Notes under the pieces: generated by a model
Database searches by the model: none
What the model was told of the DNA's origin: nothing
Seen by the model: the letters and a program-made list of their open reading frames with translations, nothing else
NCBI GenBank assembly: GCA_016707785.1
Contig: JADJGZ010000032.1
Location: 1 to 64,000 of the forward strand
Origin: Bacteroidales bacterium
GTDB taxonomy: Bacteria > Bacteroidota > Bacteroidia > Bacteroidales > UBA4417
Reading direction: 5' to 3'
Length of the DNA: 64,000 nucleotides
Part shown: positions 25,101 to 33,785 of the stretch, one piece after another
Layout of the letters: every line of letters begins with the position of its first letter
How positions within the stretch are numbered: the first letter of the stretch is position 1
Made by a program: the position numbers and the translations under genes

Positions 25101-26318
25101 TTACCACTCCAGAATCTTCTTGAAATCAAAATCTTCCGGATTTTTCAGGTACTTCTTTGCTGCGGTATAATCCTCGGATGTGATGTATTGAATGGAATCG
25201 AAGAACACCATTTTCGACTTCTGGCTTTCCATACTAACCATTCTTGTTCTTACTTTTCCATGAGAGTCTTCAACATCTTTAAGGAAAAGAGGGAAAATGT
25301 CACCTGTAGGATCTGAAGTGACCATACAGCCGGTCAGTCCTTCATCAAAAAGACGTTTTACGCCAATGCCCAGGAGACTGCAATATAGAAGGTCGAATGC
25401 GGTAGGCTGGATACAACGAAGTTCATAACCCATTTCAACCGGACGACTTTTAACATCAATACCAAGCTGTTTCAAACGAATTTGAAGCAGCATATTGTAA
25501 ATGTGAGCTTTACTTACAGTGCCCAATTCAGGGTGGCCGTGTTCATCGTATGTGAACTGGATACCGGAGGCTTCAATTTCATCATCGCTCATAAAATGGA
25601 ATACCCCTTCACTAACAATTGCGACACCGTATGGAATACCTAAGATCTTACGTTTAATGATAGAGGAGATAATCAGCCTTGTGATTTTATCCAGAGTAAC
25701 TTTGGTATTATTAAACATTTCCGGGATCACAATCATTGGGTAATGACAGGCTGCCCCGATTCCGAAGGCCAGGTGGCCAGCTTCACGTCCCATGGCTGAT
25801 ACTACAAACCAGTTTCCGGAAGTGCGTGCATCTTCATAAATGGTACGTCCGATGCGCACCCCTTCCTGTTTCGCGCTCTGGTAACCAAAAGTAGGCTGTC
25901 CTTCCGGTAAGGGCAGGTCATTATCAATGGTTTTAGGAACATGTATATTCTGGATGGGGAATTTTCGTTCAGTAAGGAATTTGGATATCCTGTTTGCAGT
26001 AGAAGCGGTATCGTCACCCCCAATAGTTACTAACAGTTTCACATCATTCTTAACAAAGAAATTGGTTTTAAATTCGAGGTCAGCCGGTTTATAGCGACTC
26101 ATACGAAGCATTGAACCTCCCATGCTGAATACCCTGTCGGCCATTTCGAAATCGATATCCACCGTAGAGGGGTTATCCATAAAGAGGTTACGGTAACCAT
26201 CATGAAGACCGATAACACGATATCCATCACGAAGGAAAACTTTTGCTACAGAGCTGATCACAGTGTTGATGCCGGGAGCAGGACCGCCACCGGCGAGAAT
26301 GAGGATTGAACCTTTCAT
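25101..26318 (-). CDS. 6-phosphofructokinase, predicted pyrophosphate-dependent
   Basis: A 405-residue member of the phosphofructokinase family, interconverting fructose-6-phosphate and fructose-1,6-bisphosphate. GGGPAPGIN is at 10-18, GGDDT at 100-104, PKTIDND at 128-134 and MGREAGHLA further on. Two residues decide the phosphoryl donor in this family: Asp after GGD (Asp103 here) and Lys before TIDND (Lys129 here) are the pyrophosphate-type choices, where ATP enzymes carry Gly at both. I therefore predict a reversible PPi-dependent enzyme. The start at 26318 puts GGGPAPG at its usual place, and a -7 box at 26374-26381 lies between this start and the upstream alternative at 26396. A separate fructose-1,6-bisphosphatase lies 1.7 kb away. 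Confidence 0.93.
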   Translation of the reverse strand: MKGSILILAGGGPAPGINTVISSVAKVFLRDGYRVIGLHDGYRNLFMDNPSTVDIDFEMADRVFSMGGSMLRMSRYKPADLEFKTNFFVKNDVKLLVTIGGDDTASTANRISKFLTERKFPIQNIHVPKTIDNDLPLPEGQPTFGYQSAKQEGVRIGRTIYEDARTSGNWFVVSAMGREAGHLAFGIGAACHYPMIVIPEMFNNTKVTLDKITRLIISSIIKRKILGIPYGVAIVSEGVFHFMSDDEIEASGIQFTYDEHGHPELGTVSKAHIYNMLLQIRLKQLGIDVKSRPVEMGYELRCIQPTAFDLLYCSLLGIGVKRLFDEGLTGCMVTSDPTGDIFPLFLKDVEDSHGKVRTRMVSMESQKSKMVFFDSIQYITSEDYTAAKKYLKNPEDFDFKKILEW

Positions 26319-26373
26319 AGGAATAATTTCTTTTGAGGGAATGAACATTATTCCCTGCTGATTTTTTCGGCAG

Positions 26374-26381
26374 CAAAAGTA
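26374..26381 (-). promoter_or_regulatory. Candidate -7 box of the phosphofructokinase gene
   Basis: On the minus strand the sequence reads TACTTTTG, matching TAnnTTTG, about 55 bp before the chosen ATG at 26318. It lies downstream of the alternative start at 26396, which argues against that start. Confidence 0.45.
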
Positions 26382-26415
26382 AGAAAATACTTCCAATAAG
26401 GTTAGACTTGAACCT

Positions 26416-26448
26416 AAACCTGACAGGTTTTCGAAACCTGTCAGGTTT
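26416..26448. repeat. Perfect 15-bp palindrome (REP-like)
   Basis: AAACCTGACAGGTTT, 3 nt (TCG), then AAACCTGTCAGGTTT: a perfect inverted repeat of 15 bp, each half itself nearly palindromic. No T-run follows on either strand, so it is not a standard terminator. I recall very similar palindromes scattered between genes in many Bacteroidota. It lies between the aspartokinase stop and the phosphofructokinase promoter. Confidence 0.8.
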
Positions 26449-26587
26449 GGGGCAATTAACCTCGGCTGAATAAGATTGCGAACGATCTAATACGGAACAT
26501 GCTTAGTATTAAAGAATCTATTCAGCTTTGCTTTGCAAACCTATCAAGATTCAGTTTAAATTCTTTTCTTCCTGATCAGTTATATTT

Positions 26588-27874
26588 TTATAAGATGGGT
26601 TTTACCACAAACTGAGCAGTGATGCGGGAACGCATTTCAAGAAGAATCTCTTTTCCATCGGCCATTACCCTGTCAATAGTAGCCTGGTCGTAATGCCTGA
26701 TCGTGATTAACTCCAGCCCGGTGTTGAACAGGACCCTGAAGTCTTTTTCAAGTAACTGAAACAGCTCATTTAAACGACGTTCATTATAATCGACACATAC
26801 TGAGAAGCTGAGAGCTGAGTTCTGCATCAGGTGAATATGGATATTCCGGGAGGCAAAAATAGCCAGGATATCGCTCAGATTCTGTTCGTCAATAAACGAA
26901 AAATCCCTGGGTGAGATAGAAATCAGCACCTGGTTAACCTTGAATATAAAGGATGGAATCAGGTGATCATTGATAGTACCCTGCTGAATGACTGTCCCGG
27001 TTTTTGTTGAATCAATAAAGGACTTGATAAACAGTGGAATGTTCTTGTTTTGAAGAGGTTTGATGGTTTTTGGGTGGATGACAGATGCACCGTAGTAGGT
27101 TAGTTCAATGGCTTCGCGATAGGAGATGTCCTTTATCAGTACAGTGTCGTCAAAGTATTTAGGGTCAGCATTGAGAATACCAGGTACATCTTTCCATACA
27201 GTCATTTCAGAAGCATTCAGGACATAGGAGAAAATCGCTGCAGTATAGTCGCTGCCTTCTCTGCCAAGGGTTGTTGTGTGTCCTTGTTCAGTAGCTCCTA
27301 TGAATCCCTGGGTTACTGACATCAGGGGAGGTTGAGTATCCTTTTCAGAAGTCTTCTGCAATTGGTTTTTAATCAATTGAGATGTAATTTCCCAATCAAC
27401 TTTTCCCTCCCGCCACGTATCATCAGTTCGGATTAGTTCCCTGGCATCCAGCAACCGGCAATTAAACCCTTCGGCAGCCAGGAATTCGCTTACTATTAAT
27501 GTGCTTAGCAGTTCACCAAACGAAACCACCTGGTCATATTGATAATCATAACCCAGGGTTGCCGATGAACTCAGATGCCCTTCCAGTTCGCCAAATAGCA
27601 GTCCTGACTTGAAAAAAACAGGGTGTTGCCCATCATGAAAGAGTTCATGCATAATATTCAGATGGTATTCAAAGATCTCTTCCAAATGTTGTTGTTTCAT
27701 TTCGTCCTGGCTGAACCAGTCAGAGAGAACCTTTTCCAGTGCATTAGTGGTTTTCCCCATAGCTGAAACTATGATAACCAGATCATCATGCTGATAATTC
27801 TTCAGGATCAGAGCAACGTTTCTAACAGCATCTGCATCTTTAACCGAAGCACCTCCGAATTTGAATACTTTCAT
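26588..27874 (-). CDS. Aspartate kinase
   Basis: A 428-residue monofunctional aspartokinase, phosphorylating aspartate at the head of the lysine, threonine and methionine pathway. KFGGASVKD is at 5-13, VSAMGKTTN at 36-44, GREGSDYTAA at 204-213, KDVPGI at 228-233 and YGASVIHPKT at 261-270. The region from about 305 to 428 corresponds to the regulatory ACT domains (RNIHIHLMQNSALSFSVCVD), so feedback inhibition by an end product is likely but the effector cannot be read. No homoserine dehydrogenase domain is fused. The neighbours are unrelated metabolic genes. It is divergent from fbp. Confidence 0.94.
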   Translation of the reverse strand: MKVFKFGGASVKDADAVRNVALILKNYQHDDLVIIVSAMGKTTNALEKVLSDWFSQDEMKQQHLEEIFEYHLNIMHELFHDGQHPVFFKSGLLFGELEGHLSSSATLGYDYQYDQVVSFGELLSTLIVSEFLAAEGFNCRLLDARELIRTDDTWREGKVDWEITSQLIKNQLQKTSEKDTQPPLMSVTQGFIGATEQGHTTTLGREGSDYTAAIFSYVLNASEMTVWKDVPGILNADPKYFDDTVLIKDISYREAIELTYYGASVIHPKTIKPLQNKNIPLFIKSFIDSTKTGTVIQQGTINDHLIPSFIFKVNQVLISISPRDFSFIDEQNLSDILAIFASRNIHIHLMQNSALSFSVCVDYNERRLNELFQLLEKDFRVLFNTGLELITIRHYDQATIDRVMADGKEILLEMRSRITAQFVVKPIL

Positions 27875-27894
27875 CTTTTTGACTTCTTATATCG

Positions 27895-27902
27895 CAAAAT
27901 TA
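27895..27902 (-). promoter_or_regulatory. Candidate -7 box of the aspartokinase gene
   Basis: TAATTTTG on the minus strand, 20 bp before the ATG at 27874, matches TAnnTTTG. A -33 element at standard spacing is not clear. Confidence 0.4.
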
Positions 27903-27991
27903 ATATATTTGTTAACAAGTGAAGGATTGGTTATCGTTAGCCATTCTGCCAGAGTACTGACCTTATTCAAGACTAATATAACACCATTATT

Positions 27992-29011
27992 ATGAAAACC
28001 TTAGTAGAATTCATCAACGATAAGCAAACTGAATATCCTGGTGCTACCGGAGAATTTACGCGATTACTTAACGATATTACAATTGCGGCTAAAATTGTAA
28101 ATCGTGAAATCCGTATTGCCGGACTGGCTGATATCAATGGGTTGTATGGAACTACCAATATCCAGGGGGAGGATCAGCAAAAACTGGATGTTTATGCCAA
28201 TAATCAGTTTATAAATGCACTTAAACATGGTGGGCAATGTGCAGCTATTGCATCGGAAGAAAATGAAGACCTGATCATTTTTGGAAATGCCTATTCCCAA
28301 AAAGGAGATTATGTAGTAGCTATGGACCCTGTAGATGGTTCAAGCAATATTGAAGTGAATGTTCCGATCGGAACCATCTTTTCTGTTTATAAAAGAAAAT
28401 CACCATCCGGTTCATCTGCCAGTGTGGATGATCTTTTACAAAACGGTCGGAATATTGTGGCAGCCGGATATGTGATTTATGGCAGTTCAACCATCCTGGT
28501 TTATACCACAGGGAATGGTGTAAATGGATTCACTTATGACCCATCCGTCGGACTGTTTTTCCTATCACATCCGGATATGAAAATCCCTGAAGATGGGAAT
28601 ATATATTCTATTAATGAGGCTAATTATATCTATTTCCCTGATGGAGTTAAAAAGTATATCAAATATTGCCAGGTAGATGATAAATCCACGAATCGCCCAT
28701 ATAACACCCGTTATATCGGTTCACTGGTAGCGGATGTACACAGGAATATGCTTCGTGGGGGGATTTTTATTTATCCGGGTAACCAAAAGAATCCTGTAGG
28801 GAAATTACGGTTGCTGTATGAATGTGCCCCAATGGCATATATCATTGAACAGGCGGGAGGGAAGGCATCAGATGGTTTTACACCTATCCTGGATATTGAG
28901 CCTTATGATATCCATCAGCGTTCCCCATTATTTATTGGCTCAAGAAAAATGGTTGAAAAAGCTGAGGAATTCATGTATCAGAATTCCAAGAACTTCAGCG
29001 AACTCCATTAA
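27992..29011 (+). CDS. fbp: Fructose-1,6-bisphosphatase class I
   Basis: A 339-residue enzyme removing the 1-phosphate of fructose-1,6-bisphosphate in gluconeogenesis. The metal-binding residues are visible: ASEEN (87-91) and DPVDGSSNIEVNVPIGTIF starting at residue 112. GGKASDG near residue 288 is the family's C-terminal metal/phosphate motif, and RYIGSLVADVHR lies in the sugar-phosphate site region. Length fits class I (about 330-340). The first ATG after the divergent promoter region is used. Together with the predicted reversible PPi-phosphofructokinase, the cell would have two routes for this step. Confidence 0.96.
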   Translation: MKTLVEFINDKQTEYPGATGEFTRLLNDITIAAKIVNREIRIAGLADINGLYGTTNIQGEDQQKLDVYANNQFINALKHGGQCAAIASEENEDLIIFGNAYSQKGDYVVAMDPVDGSSNIEVNVPIGTIFSVYKRKSPSGSSASVDDLLQNGRNIVAAGYVIYGSSTILVYTTGNGVNGFTYDPSVGLFFLSHPDMKIPEDGNIYSINEANYIYFPDGVKKYIKYCQVDDKSTNRPYNTRYIGSLVADVHRNMLRGGIFIYPGNQKNPVGKLRLLYECAPMAYIIEQAGGKASDGFTPILDIEPYDIHQRSPLFIGSRKMVEKAEEFMYQNSKNFSELH

Positions 29012-29030
29012 TTAGGATCATGAGTTACTG

Positions 29031-29660
29031 TTAGTAATCCAGAAGGCCCATTCCTGCTGCTGTTTTAATGAGAATAGCAGTATTTCGGGCGTTGAATTTT
29101 ACTAATAAGTTTTTTCTGTGGCTATCCACTGTCCAGGCACTGATAAAAAGTTTTTCTGCAATATCCTGGTTGGTAAGTCCATCAGCGATGAGCCTTAAAA
29201 TTTCAGTTTCACGGCGGGTAAGTAAAATTTTATCGGTTGACTGAGAGGCGTTACTATGGAGGATATCAGTAACGTTTTTGCTATAATAGGTACTATTGTT
29301 AATAACCTGTTGAATTGCCTCTGTAATTTCTTCGGTATCGGCACTTTTCAGAATGAATCCCTGTACGCCCATTTGCATCATTTGCTCGATCACATGTCTT
29401 TGTTCAATGGAGGTAAAAACAAGGATTTTCAATCCGGGAAATCGTGACTTAGCCTGCTGACAAAATTCAATTCCATTCATATCAGGCAGATTGATATCAA
29501 GCAGGATAATATCAGGTTTATTCCCATTCAGGTATGCCAGTCCATCACGGCCATTCGTGACCGGGTGGCATTCAATATTCCGGATGGATGATTGGATAAA
29601 GTCGGAGATACTCTTACTTACAATCGGATGATCTTCAACAATAAGGGCTTTCCTATTCAT
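29031..29660 (-). CDS. NarL/FixJ-family response regulator
   Basis: A 209-residue two-component response regulator. The receiver domain (1-120) has the acidic pocket EDH at 9-11, the phosphorylated Asp55 in LLDINLPDMNG and the conserved Lys105 in GFILKSA. The LuxR-type helix-turn-helix occupies about 145-205 (LTRRETEILRLIADGLTNQD, then ISAWTVDSHRKNLLVKF). The start at 29660 (MNRKALIVEDHP) places the receiver at the N-terminus; the longer frame runs back into the kinase gene. It lies 28 bp after the kinase gene on the same strand, so the two form an operon. Confidence 0.95.
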   Translation of the reverse strand: MNRKALIVEDHPIVSKSISDFIQSSIRNIECHPVTNGRDGLAYLNGNKPDIILLDINLPDMNGIEFCQQAKSRFPGLKILVFTSIEQRHVIEQMMQMGVQGFILKSADTEEITEAIQQVINNSTYYSKNVTDILHSNASQSTDKILLTRRETEILRLIADGLTNQDIAEKLFISAWTVDSHRKNLLVKFNARNTAILIKTAAGMGLLDY

Positions 29661-29688
29661 AATCTGGCATTGGAAGCTGAATCCAAGG

Positions 29689-31620
29689 CTAAGATAGTAA
29701 AAATTCAACGGTGGCTTCGGTTCCTTCACCTGTTTTACTCCAGATATCAAATTTTCCGTTGAAGGAATCGACCCTATTCTTTATGCTGACCAGTCCTTTC
29801 CCTTCAGTTCCTGCATGGGAATCGAATCCTTTTCCATTATCAAGCACCTGAAGGCAAAGTCTTTTTTCTTCGGAGAAGAACTGAATTGAGATTATATCTG
29901 CTGAAGAATGTTTGATGGCGTTGTTCACCAATTCCTGCCCGATTCGAAAAAGGGTAATTTCCAATTCCGAAGGAAATCGGAGATCATCACCAAAGAAGCT
30001 AAAGTTAATGCTAACTTCTTTTTGAGTACCCATTCGCTGAATAAATTCAGAAATAGCAGTTTTGAGTCCATAATGCACCAGGGTTTCGGGCATCATATTA
30101 TGGGCGACCCTTCTCAGTTCCGTGATGGAATGATCCAATAAACGAATGGCATTTTCGAAGGCGTCAGCATTTTCATTACTGATGATTGAATTCCCTTTCA
30201 TAGAAGAAAGATTGATTTTAACACTTGATAATAATCCCCCCAGCCCATCATGCAAGTCCCTTGCCATGCGGCTTCGTTCTGCTTCTTCTCCCTGCAGAAC
30301 AGATTTAGTTGCAATAAGTTGACGCTCCCGTTCAAGATCCTGGATTTTTTGCTCTTTGATTTTTAATAACTGTTCTGTTATGATTTTTTTATTCCTGGTA
30401 TTCTTAAGAATGAAATAAACGAAAACACTTGCAATAACTATAAATGCAGCCAGGGACACCAGAATTGTATTTTTCTTCCGTTGTTCAGCATTCAGTTTCA
30501 GGATTTCCTTTTCTTTTTTCTCTGTTTGGTATTTAGTTTCTACTTCAAAGAGATTCCTGGCCTTTTCCTGAGTAAAGAGTGAGTCGCGGATGGTTTTGTA
30601 TATCAGGTAGTTCTCATAGGCATTCCGGTAGTCGCCGAACTCGGCATAGGTTTGAGCCATTGATTCGTAGAGGTATTGAATCCCATCGGTAAAATTGTTC
30701 TTTTTTGATATTTTCAGGCACTCCTTGAAGCATAAGATGGATGCGTCATACTTTTTTAATCTTCTGTAGGTCCTTCCAAGGTTTAGTATGGTTCCCGACA
30801 ATTTATTGGGGTCATTATGAAGATTGTGGTATTCTTTTGCCTTTAATAGAAATGGCAGTGCTTTGTCAGGCTTCTCTAATTTATTGTAAACAGCAGCCAG
30901 GTTTTCCCAGCCATTCACAATAAGGGGCTGGAATTTCAACCTTTGGCAGATACTGATTGATTTTTCGTAATAATCAAGGGCTAAAGTGAAGTCAGTAAGT
31001 TTCTGTGGTTTATTTCTTGTTTCGCAGAATTCCCGGCTGCTATGCAAATTTCCCAGGTGAGAGTAAGTTTTTGCAATGCCAAAGCTATCATTAAGTTTTT
31101 CATATAGTTTCAGCGCTTTGGTAAGATAATTCAATGATTTTCCGAAGATCTCCTGGTAGTAATATATGATTCCAAGTTCGTCATACAAGTCAGCCATTCC
31201 ACCGGGGTTGTTTCTCTTTTCCTCAATTCGTAAGCTTTGAAGGTAGCATTTGATGGCAATGCTATAGTCCTCTTTAAGGATAAAGTACCTGCCAAGTTTT
31301 TGGAGAGAATTTGCGATATTCCGGGGATCCTCCGTCAGCAGAGCCTTATTTACAAGGGCAATTGTGTATAGGTAAAGAGAATCATGATTGTTTTTGCGGT
31401 AAAAGGCTATTTTTCGTTCCAGTTCACCAATGGCTAAAGTATCCTCCTGGTAGGTTGAAGATTGTCTGAACCTTTCTCCTTTAAAGTTTTGTTTATTGCT
31501 TAGTATGCGATCGAGTTGCTTTGTGATAGAGTCTATATTGGCAGCACTAGCCATCATAAAGGAAGTGAGCCCTATACCAAAAGCCAGGATAAATCTTACA
31601 AAGGCAAATCTTATTGTCAT
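29689..31620 (-). CDS. TPR-containing sensor histidine kinase (HisKA_3 type)
   Basis: A 643-residue sensor kinase. A signal peptide (1-27) leads into a periplasmic region with about six tetratricopeptide repeats (about 65-340), e.g. YDELGIIYYYQEIFGKSLNY. One membrane span lies at 385-405, then a coiled coil (410-445). The dimerisation/phosphoacceptor segment ERSRMARDLHDGLGG carries His457. The ATPase domain has the N-box with Asn567 (GQELVNNAIKH), DNGKGFD (594-600) and the glycine loop EGKGLVSIKNR. This layout, TPRs outside and a NarL-class kinase inside, is common in Bacteroidota. Its target regulon is unknown; the divergent exported-protein cluster starting at 31757 is the nearest candidate. 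Confidence 0.95.
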   Translation of the reverse strand: MTIRFAFVRFILAFGIGLTSFMMASAANIDSITKQLDRILSNKQNFKGERFRQSSTYQEDTLAIGELERKIAFYRKNNHDSLYLYTIALVNKALLTEDPRNIANSLQKLGRYFILKEDYSIAIKCYLQSLRIEEKRNNPGGMADLYDELGIIYYYQEIFGKSLNYLTKALKLYEKLNDSFGIAKTYSHLGNLHSSREFCETRNKPQKLTDFTLALDYYEKSISICQRLKFQPLIVNGWENLAAVYNKLEKPDKALPFLLKAKEYHNLHNDPNKLSGTILNLGRTYRRLKKYDASILCFKECLKISKKNNFTDGIQYLYESMAQTYAEFGDYRNAYENYLIYKTIRDSLFTQEKARNLFEVETKYQTEKKEKEILKLNAEQRKKNTILVSLAAFIVIASVFVYFILKNTRNKKIITEQLLKIKEQKIQDLERERQLIATKSVLQGEEAERSRMARDLHDGLGGLLSSVKINLSSMKGNSIISNENADAFENAIRLLDHSITELRRVAHNMMPETLVHYGLKTAISEFIQRMGTQKEVSINFSFFGDDLRFPSELEITLFRIGQELVNNAIKHSSADIISIQFFSEEKRLCLQVLDNGKGFDSHAGTEGKGLVSIKNRVDSFNGKFDIWSKTGEGTEATVEFLLS

Positions 31621-31636
31621 GGGTATGAATTCATTA

Positions 31637-31644
31637 CAAAAATA
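31637..31644 (-). promoter_or_regulatory. Candidate -7 box of the sensor kinase operon
   Basis: TATTTTTG on the minus strand, 16 bp before the ATG at 31620, matches TAnnTTTG. On the far side (31658-31682) overlapping palindromic words (GTAAAAA/TTTTTAC and ATCCCT/AGGGAT) lie in the divergent region and could be operator sites. Confidence 0.4.
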
Positions 31645-31756
31645 GTATGATATTTAAGGGTAAAAATCCCTTTTTACAGGGATATTGAAGATGAAGCACA
31701 GGTATAAATTTACATCATCAAGCCTTATGTTCTTTCAAACATTTTAAACATGTCCC

Positions 31757-32002
31757 ATGAAAAAGATTCTTAGTCTCCTGGTAGTGATTTTACTGATGTT
31801 GAGCATGAACTCCATCAATGCACAAATCAATATTGGCCGTAAAGTTGAAACGAAAGTAAATAATCGAGTGAATAACAAGATTGACCGCGGGATTGACAAA
31901 GGTCTTGATGAGATTGAAAAGGAATTAAAGGTGAGAAAAAACCTGATGAGAAGCCAAAAACTGAGGATAAAACTAAGGCCAGCGGCTCAGGGGCAGAAGT
32001 AA
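31757..32002 (+). CDS. OmpA-family protein, 5' part before a -1 frameshift
   Basis: This frame encodes a signal peptide (MKKILSLLVVILLMLSMNS, ending INAQ) and a repetitive basic/acidic segment (KVETKVNNRVNNKIDRGIDK), then loses coding character and stops at 32002. The next frame, open from 31918, continues with a K/E-rich linker and an OmpA protein that has no signal peptide of its own, so the two are parts of one gene. The switch is by -1 and coincides with A AAA AAC at 31936-31942. Read that way, the product is an exported protein of about 425 residues. A missing base in the assembly or a true mutation would look the same. Confidence 0.8.
   Translation: MKKILSLLVVILLMLSMNSINAQINIGRKVETKVNNRVNNKIDRGIDKGLDEIEKELKVRKNLMRSQKLRIKLRPAAQGQK
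31936..31942 (+). promoter_or_regulatory. A AAA AAC slippery heptamer at the OmpA frame junction
   Basis: In the frame of the upstream part the codons read AGA AAA AAC CTG. The heptamer A AAA AAC is in the exact register required for -1 ribosomal slippage, after which CCT (Pro) opens the downstream frame. A purine-rich AAAGGTGAG lies just upstream. I saw no strong downstream hairpin. Programmed frameshifting is a hypothesis; a homopolymer indel is the simpler alternative. Confidence 0.4.
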
Positions 32003-32067
32003 AGACTGCAGGAAAAGAGACTGCTTCAGATAATCCTTCCCTACAATCATACTCAAAATATGATTTT

Positions 32068-33033
32068 GTGCCTGGTGATAAAGTCTTGTTATACGAAGAT
32101 TTCAGCCAGGATGCAGTTGGTGACTTTCCAGCTTTATGGACAACCAACAAATCTGGAGAAGTTAATACTTTGAATATTGCACCAGGTAACTGGCTTAATC
32201 TTAATGCCACCGAGGGTAACTGGTGGTTCCTTAAGCCGATTGATTTTCCAAAAAATTTTATTGTTGAATTTGATGTTGTTCCTAAAAAGGCAGGAGGCCG
32301 TTATGCTGTTGGAGTTGCATTGTATGGAGAAAACAGTTTCAAGGAGATGAGTGATCCATACAACTGTAAGACAGGACTGATTGTTGCGGTTTCAAAAAAC
32401 GGATGGGAAGCAGAAGGCCTTAAGGCCGGTCAACAGAAGATCAGGGGGACATCGGACCTTAATCCTGTGAAGGAAGAGAAGGTGAACCATGTGATCATTT
32501 GGGTTCAGGGCCGTCGTGTCCGCATCTATCATGCAGGAGAGAAGGTATTGGATATGCCTACCAATCTTTATGAGGACAGTAAATTTACCCGTCTGGGTTT
32601 TAACCTGTTCCGCGGTGCTTCATGCAGTTCCTACATCACTAATATCAAGGTAACATCTGCATCACCTGATATACGAAACAAGTTGCTCACTGAAGGTAAG
32701 CTGGTGACATACGGGATTTATTTTGATGTGAACAAAGACATTGTAAAACCAGAGTCATACGGGACTCTGAAGGAGATTGCAAAGATTTTAAATGAAGTAC
32801 CGGATGTTAAGGTAAAGATTGTTGGCCATACAGATGCCGATGGACAGGATGCAGCCAACCTGGATCTGTCAAAACGGAGAGCCGCTTCTGTAAAGAGTGA
32901 ACTTGTTAAATCCTTCAATGTAAATGGTGATCGTTTGGTTACCGATGGAATGGGAGAGTCGCAGCCTGTGGCACCAAATGATACTCCGGCTAACAAAGCA
33001 TTGAATCGGAGAGTTGAGTTTATTAAGTTATAA
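32068..33033 (+). CDS. OmpA-family peptidoglycan-binding protein, 3' part after the frameshift
   Basis: The frame is open from 31918, so the ATG at 32068 is internal to the real protein. The first 200 residues form a beta-sandwich resembling a concanavalin-like or DUF1080-type fold (LLYEDFSQDAVGDFPALW, NFIVEFDVVPKKAGG). The last 105 residues are an OmpA domain: GIYFDVNKDIVKPES, VKIVGHTDADG, LSKRRAASVKSELV and RRVEFIKL, which binds peptidoglycan. The protein is likely anchored between outer membrane and cell wall. It heads the run of exported proteins extending to 38013. Confidence 0.88.
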   Translation: MPGDKVLLYEDFSQDAVGDFPALWTTNKSGEVNTLNIAPGNWLNLNATEGNWWFLKPIDFPKNFIVEFDVVPKKAGGRYAVGVALYGENSFKEMSDPYNCKTGLIVAVSKNGWEAEGLKAGQQKIRGTSDLNPVKEEKVNHVIIWVQGRRVRIYHAGEKVLDMPTNLYEDSKFTRLGFNLFRGASCSSYITNIKVTSASPDIRNKLLTEGKLVTYGIYFDVNKDIVKPESYGTLKEIAKILNEVPDVKVKIVGHTDADGQDAANLDLSKRRAASVKSELVKSFNVNGDRLVTDGMGESQPVAPNDTPANKALNRRVEFIKL

Positions 33034-33071
33034 TTATAGATTAATAATCCATACCATTCAAAAATACTCAT

Positions 33072-33587
33072 ATGAAAACACATTCATCCAGAAGTAAGGG
33101 GAGATTTACCTTATTTTTATCATTGATCATTTCTATTGTCCTGATTACCGGATGTAAAAAAGAGGAAGATTCCGGTAACACCATCAAAAAATATGATGAG
33201 ATCACATATGCCGACATTAAAAGTAATGAGAATTCCTTGACTTCAGCAGGCATTGGTATTTCAGATGCAACAGGCTTACTTCTTAAGGCAGGTGATATCT
33301 TGTTTTACAGAACCAACCTGGGAAATCTGGGGAAACTCGTAATAATTTCTATTGAACCAGCCGATAACTATAAAATAACTTTCAAGGCAAAAACATTTGC
33401 CAGCGATGGCACATTGATCAGCGAAACCATGTCTCTGGATATTCGTGGTACATGGCAAGGTGAACTTGATACTTTAATAGAAGGAACGGTCGCAACAGAT
33501 GTAGATTTCTGGAATGAAAGAGTCAATGATACAGATACAGTCTGGACGCCCAAAAACGATGCAGTTTTTTATAAATACGGTGCCTGA
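33072..33587 (+). CDS. Small exported lipoprotein of unknown function
   Basis: 171 residues. A basic N-terminus and hydrophobic segment end in the lipobox LITGC (Cys28), so a lipid-anchored protein is expected. The mature part has no motif I recognise; it is predicted beta-rich (LGKLVIISIEPADNYKITFK) and may be a small sandwich. It lies 38 bp after the OmpA-family gene on the same strand, probably one transcript. Function unknown. Confidence 0.75.
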   Translation: MKTHSSRSKGRFTLFLSLIISIVLITGCKKEEDSGNTIKKYDEITYADIKSNENSLTSAGIGISDATGLLLKAGDILFYRTNLGNLGKLVIISIEPADNYKITFKAKTFASDGTLISETMSLDIRGTWQGELDTLIEGTVATDVDFWNERVNDTDTVWTPKNDAVFYKYGA

Positions 33588-33785
33588 GAATAGATGGATT
33601 TCCAGCCATTAATCAATTTACCCAGGAAATGTTTCATCCGGACCAGTCCTTATTGGCTATCTGGCAGGTTTCGTTCTGTTTTCAGGAAGCAATACTCTAA
33701 GTGTTCCCATTGGTTACAAAAATTGGGTTCTCATTATACAAGAAATAAGCTTTTGAGTGAAATCCGATGCTTAAATACAATTAAT

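Noticed and set aside
26416..26448. Palindrome as an intrinsic terminator of aspartokinase
   Set aside because: There is no T-run on the minus strand after the stem.
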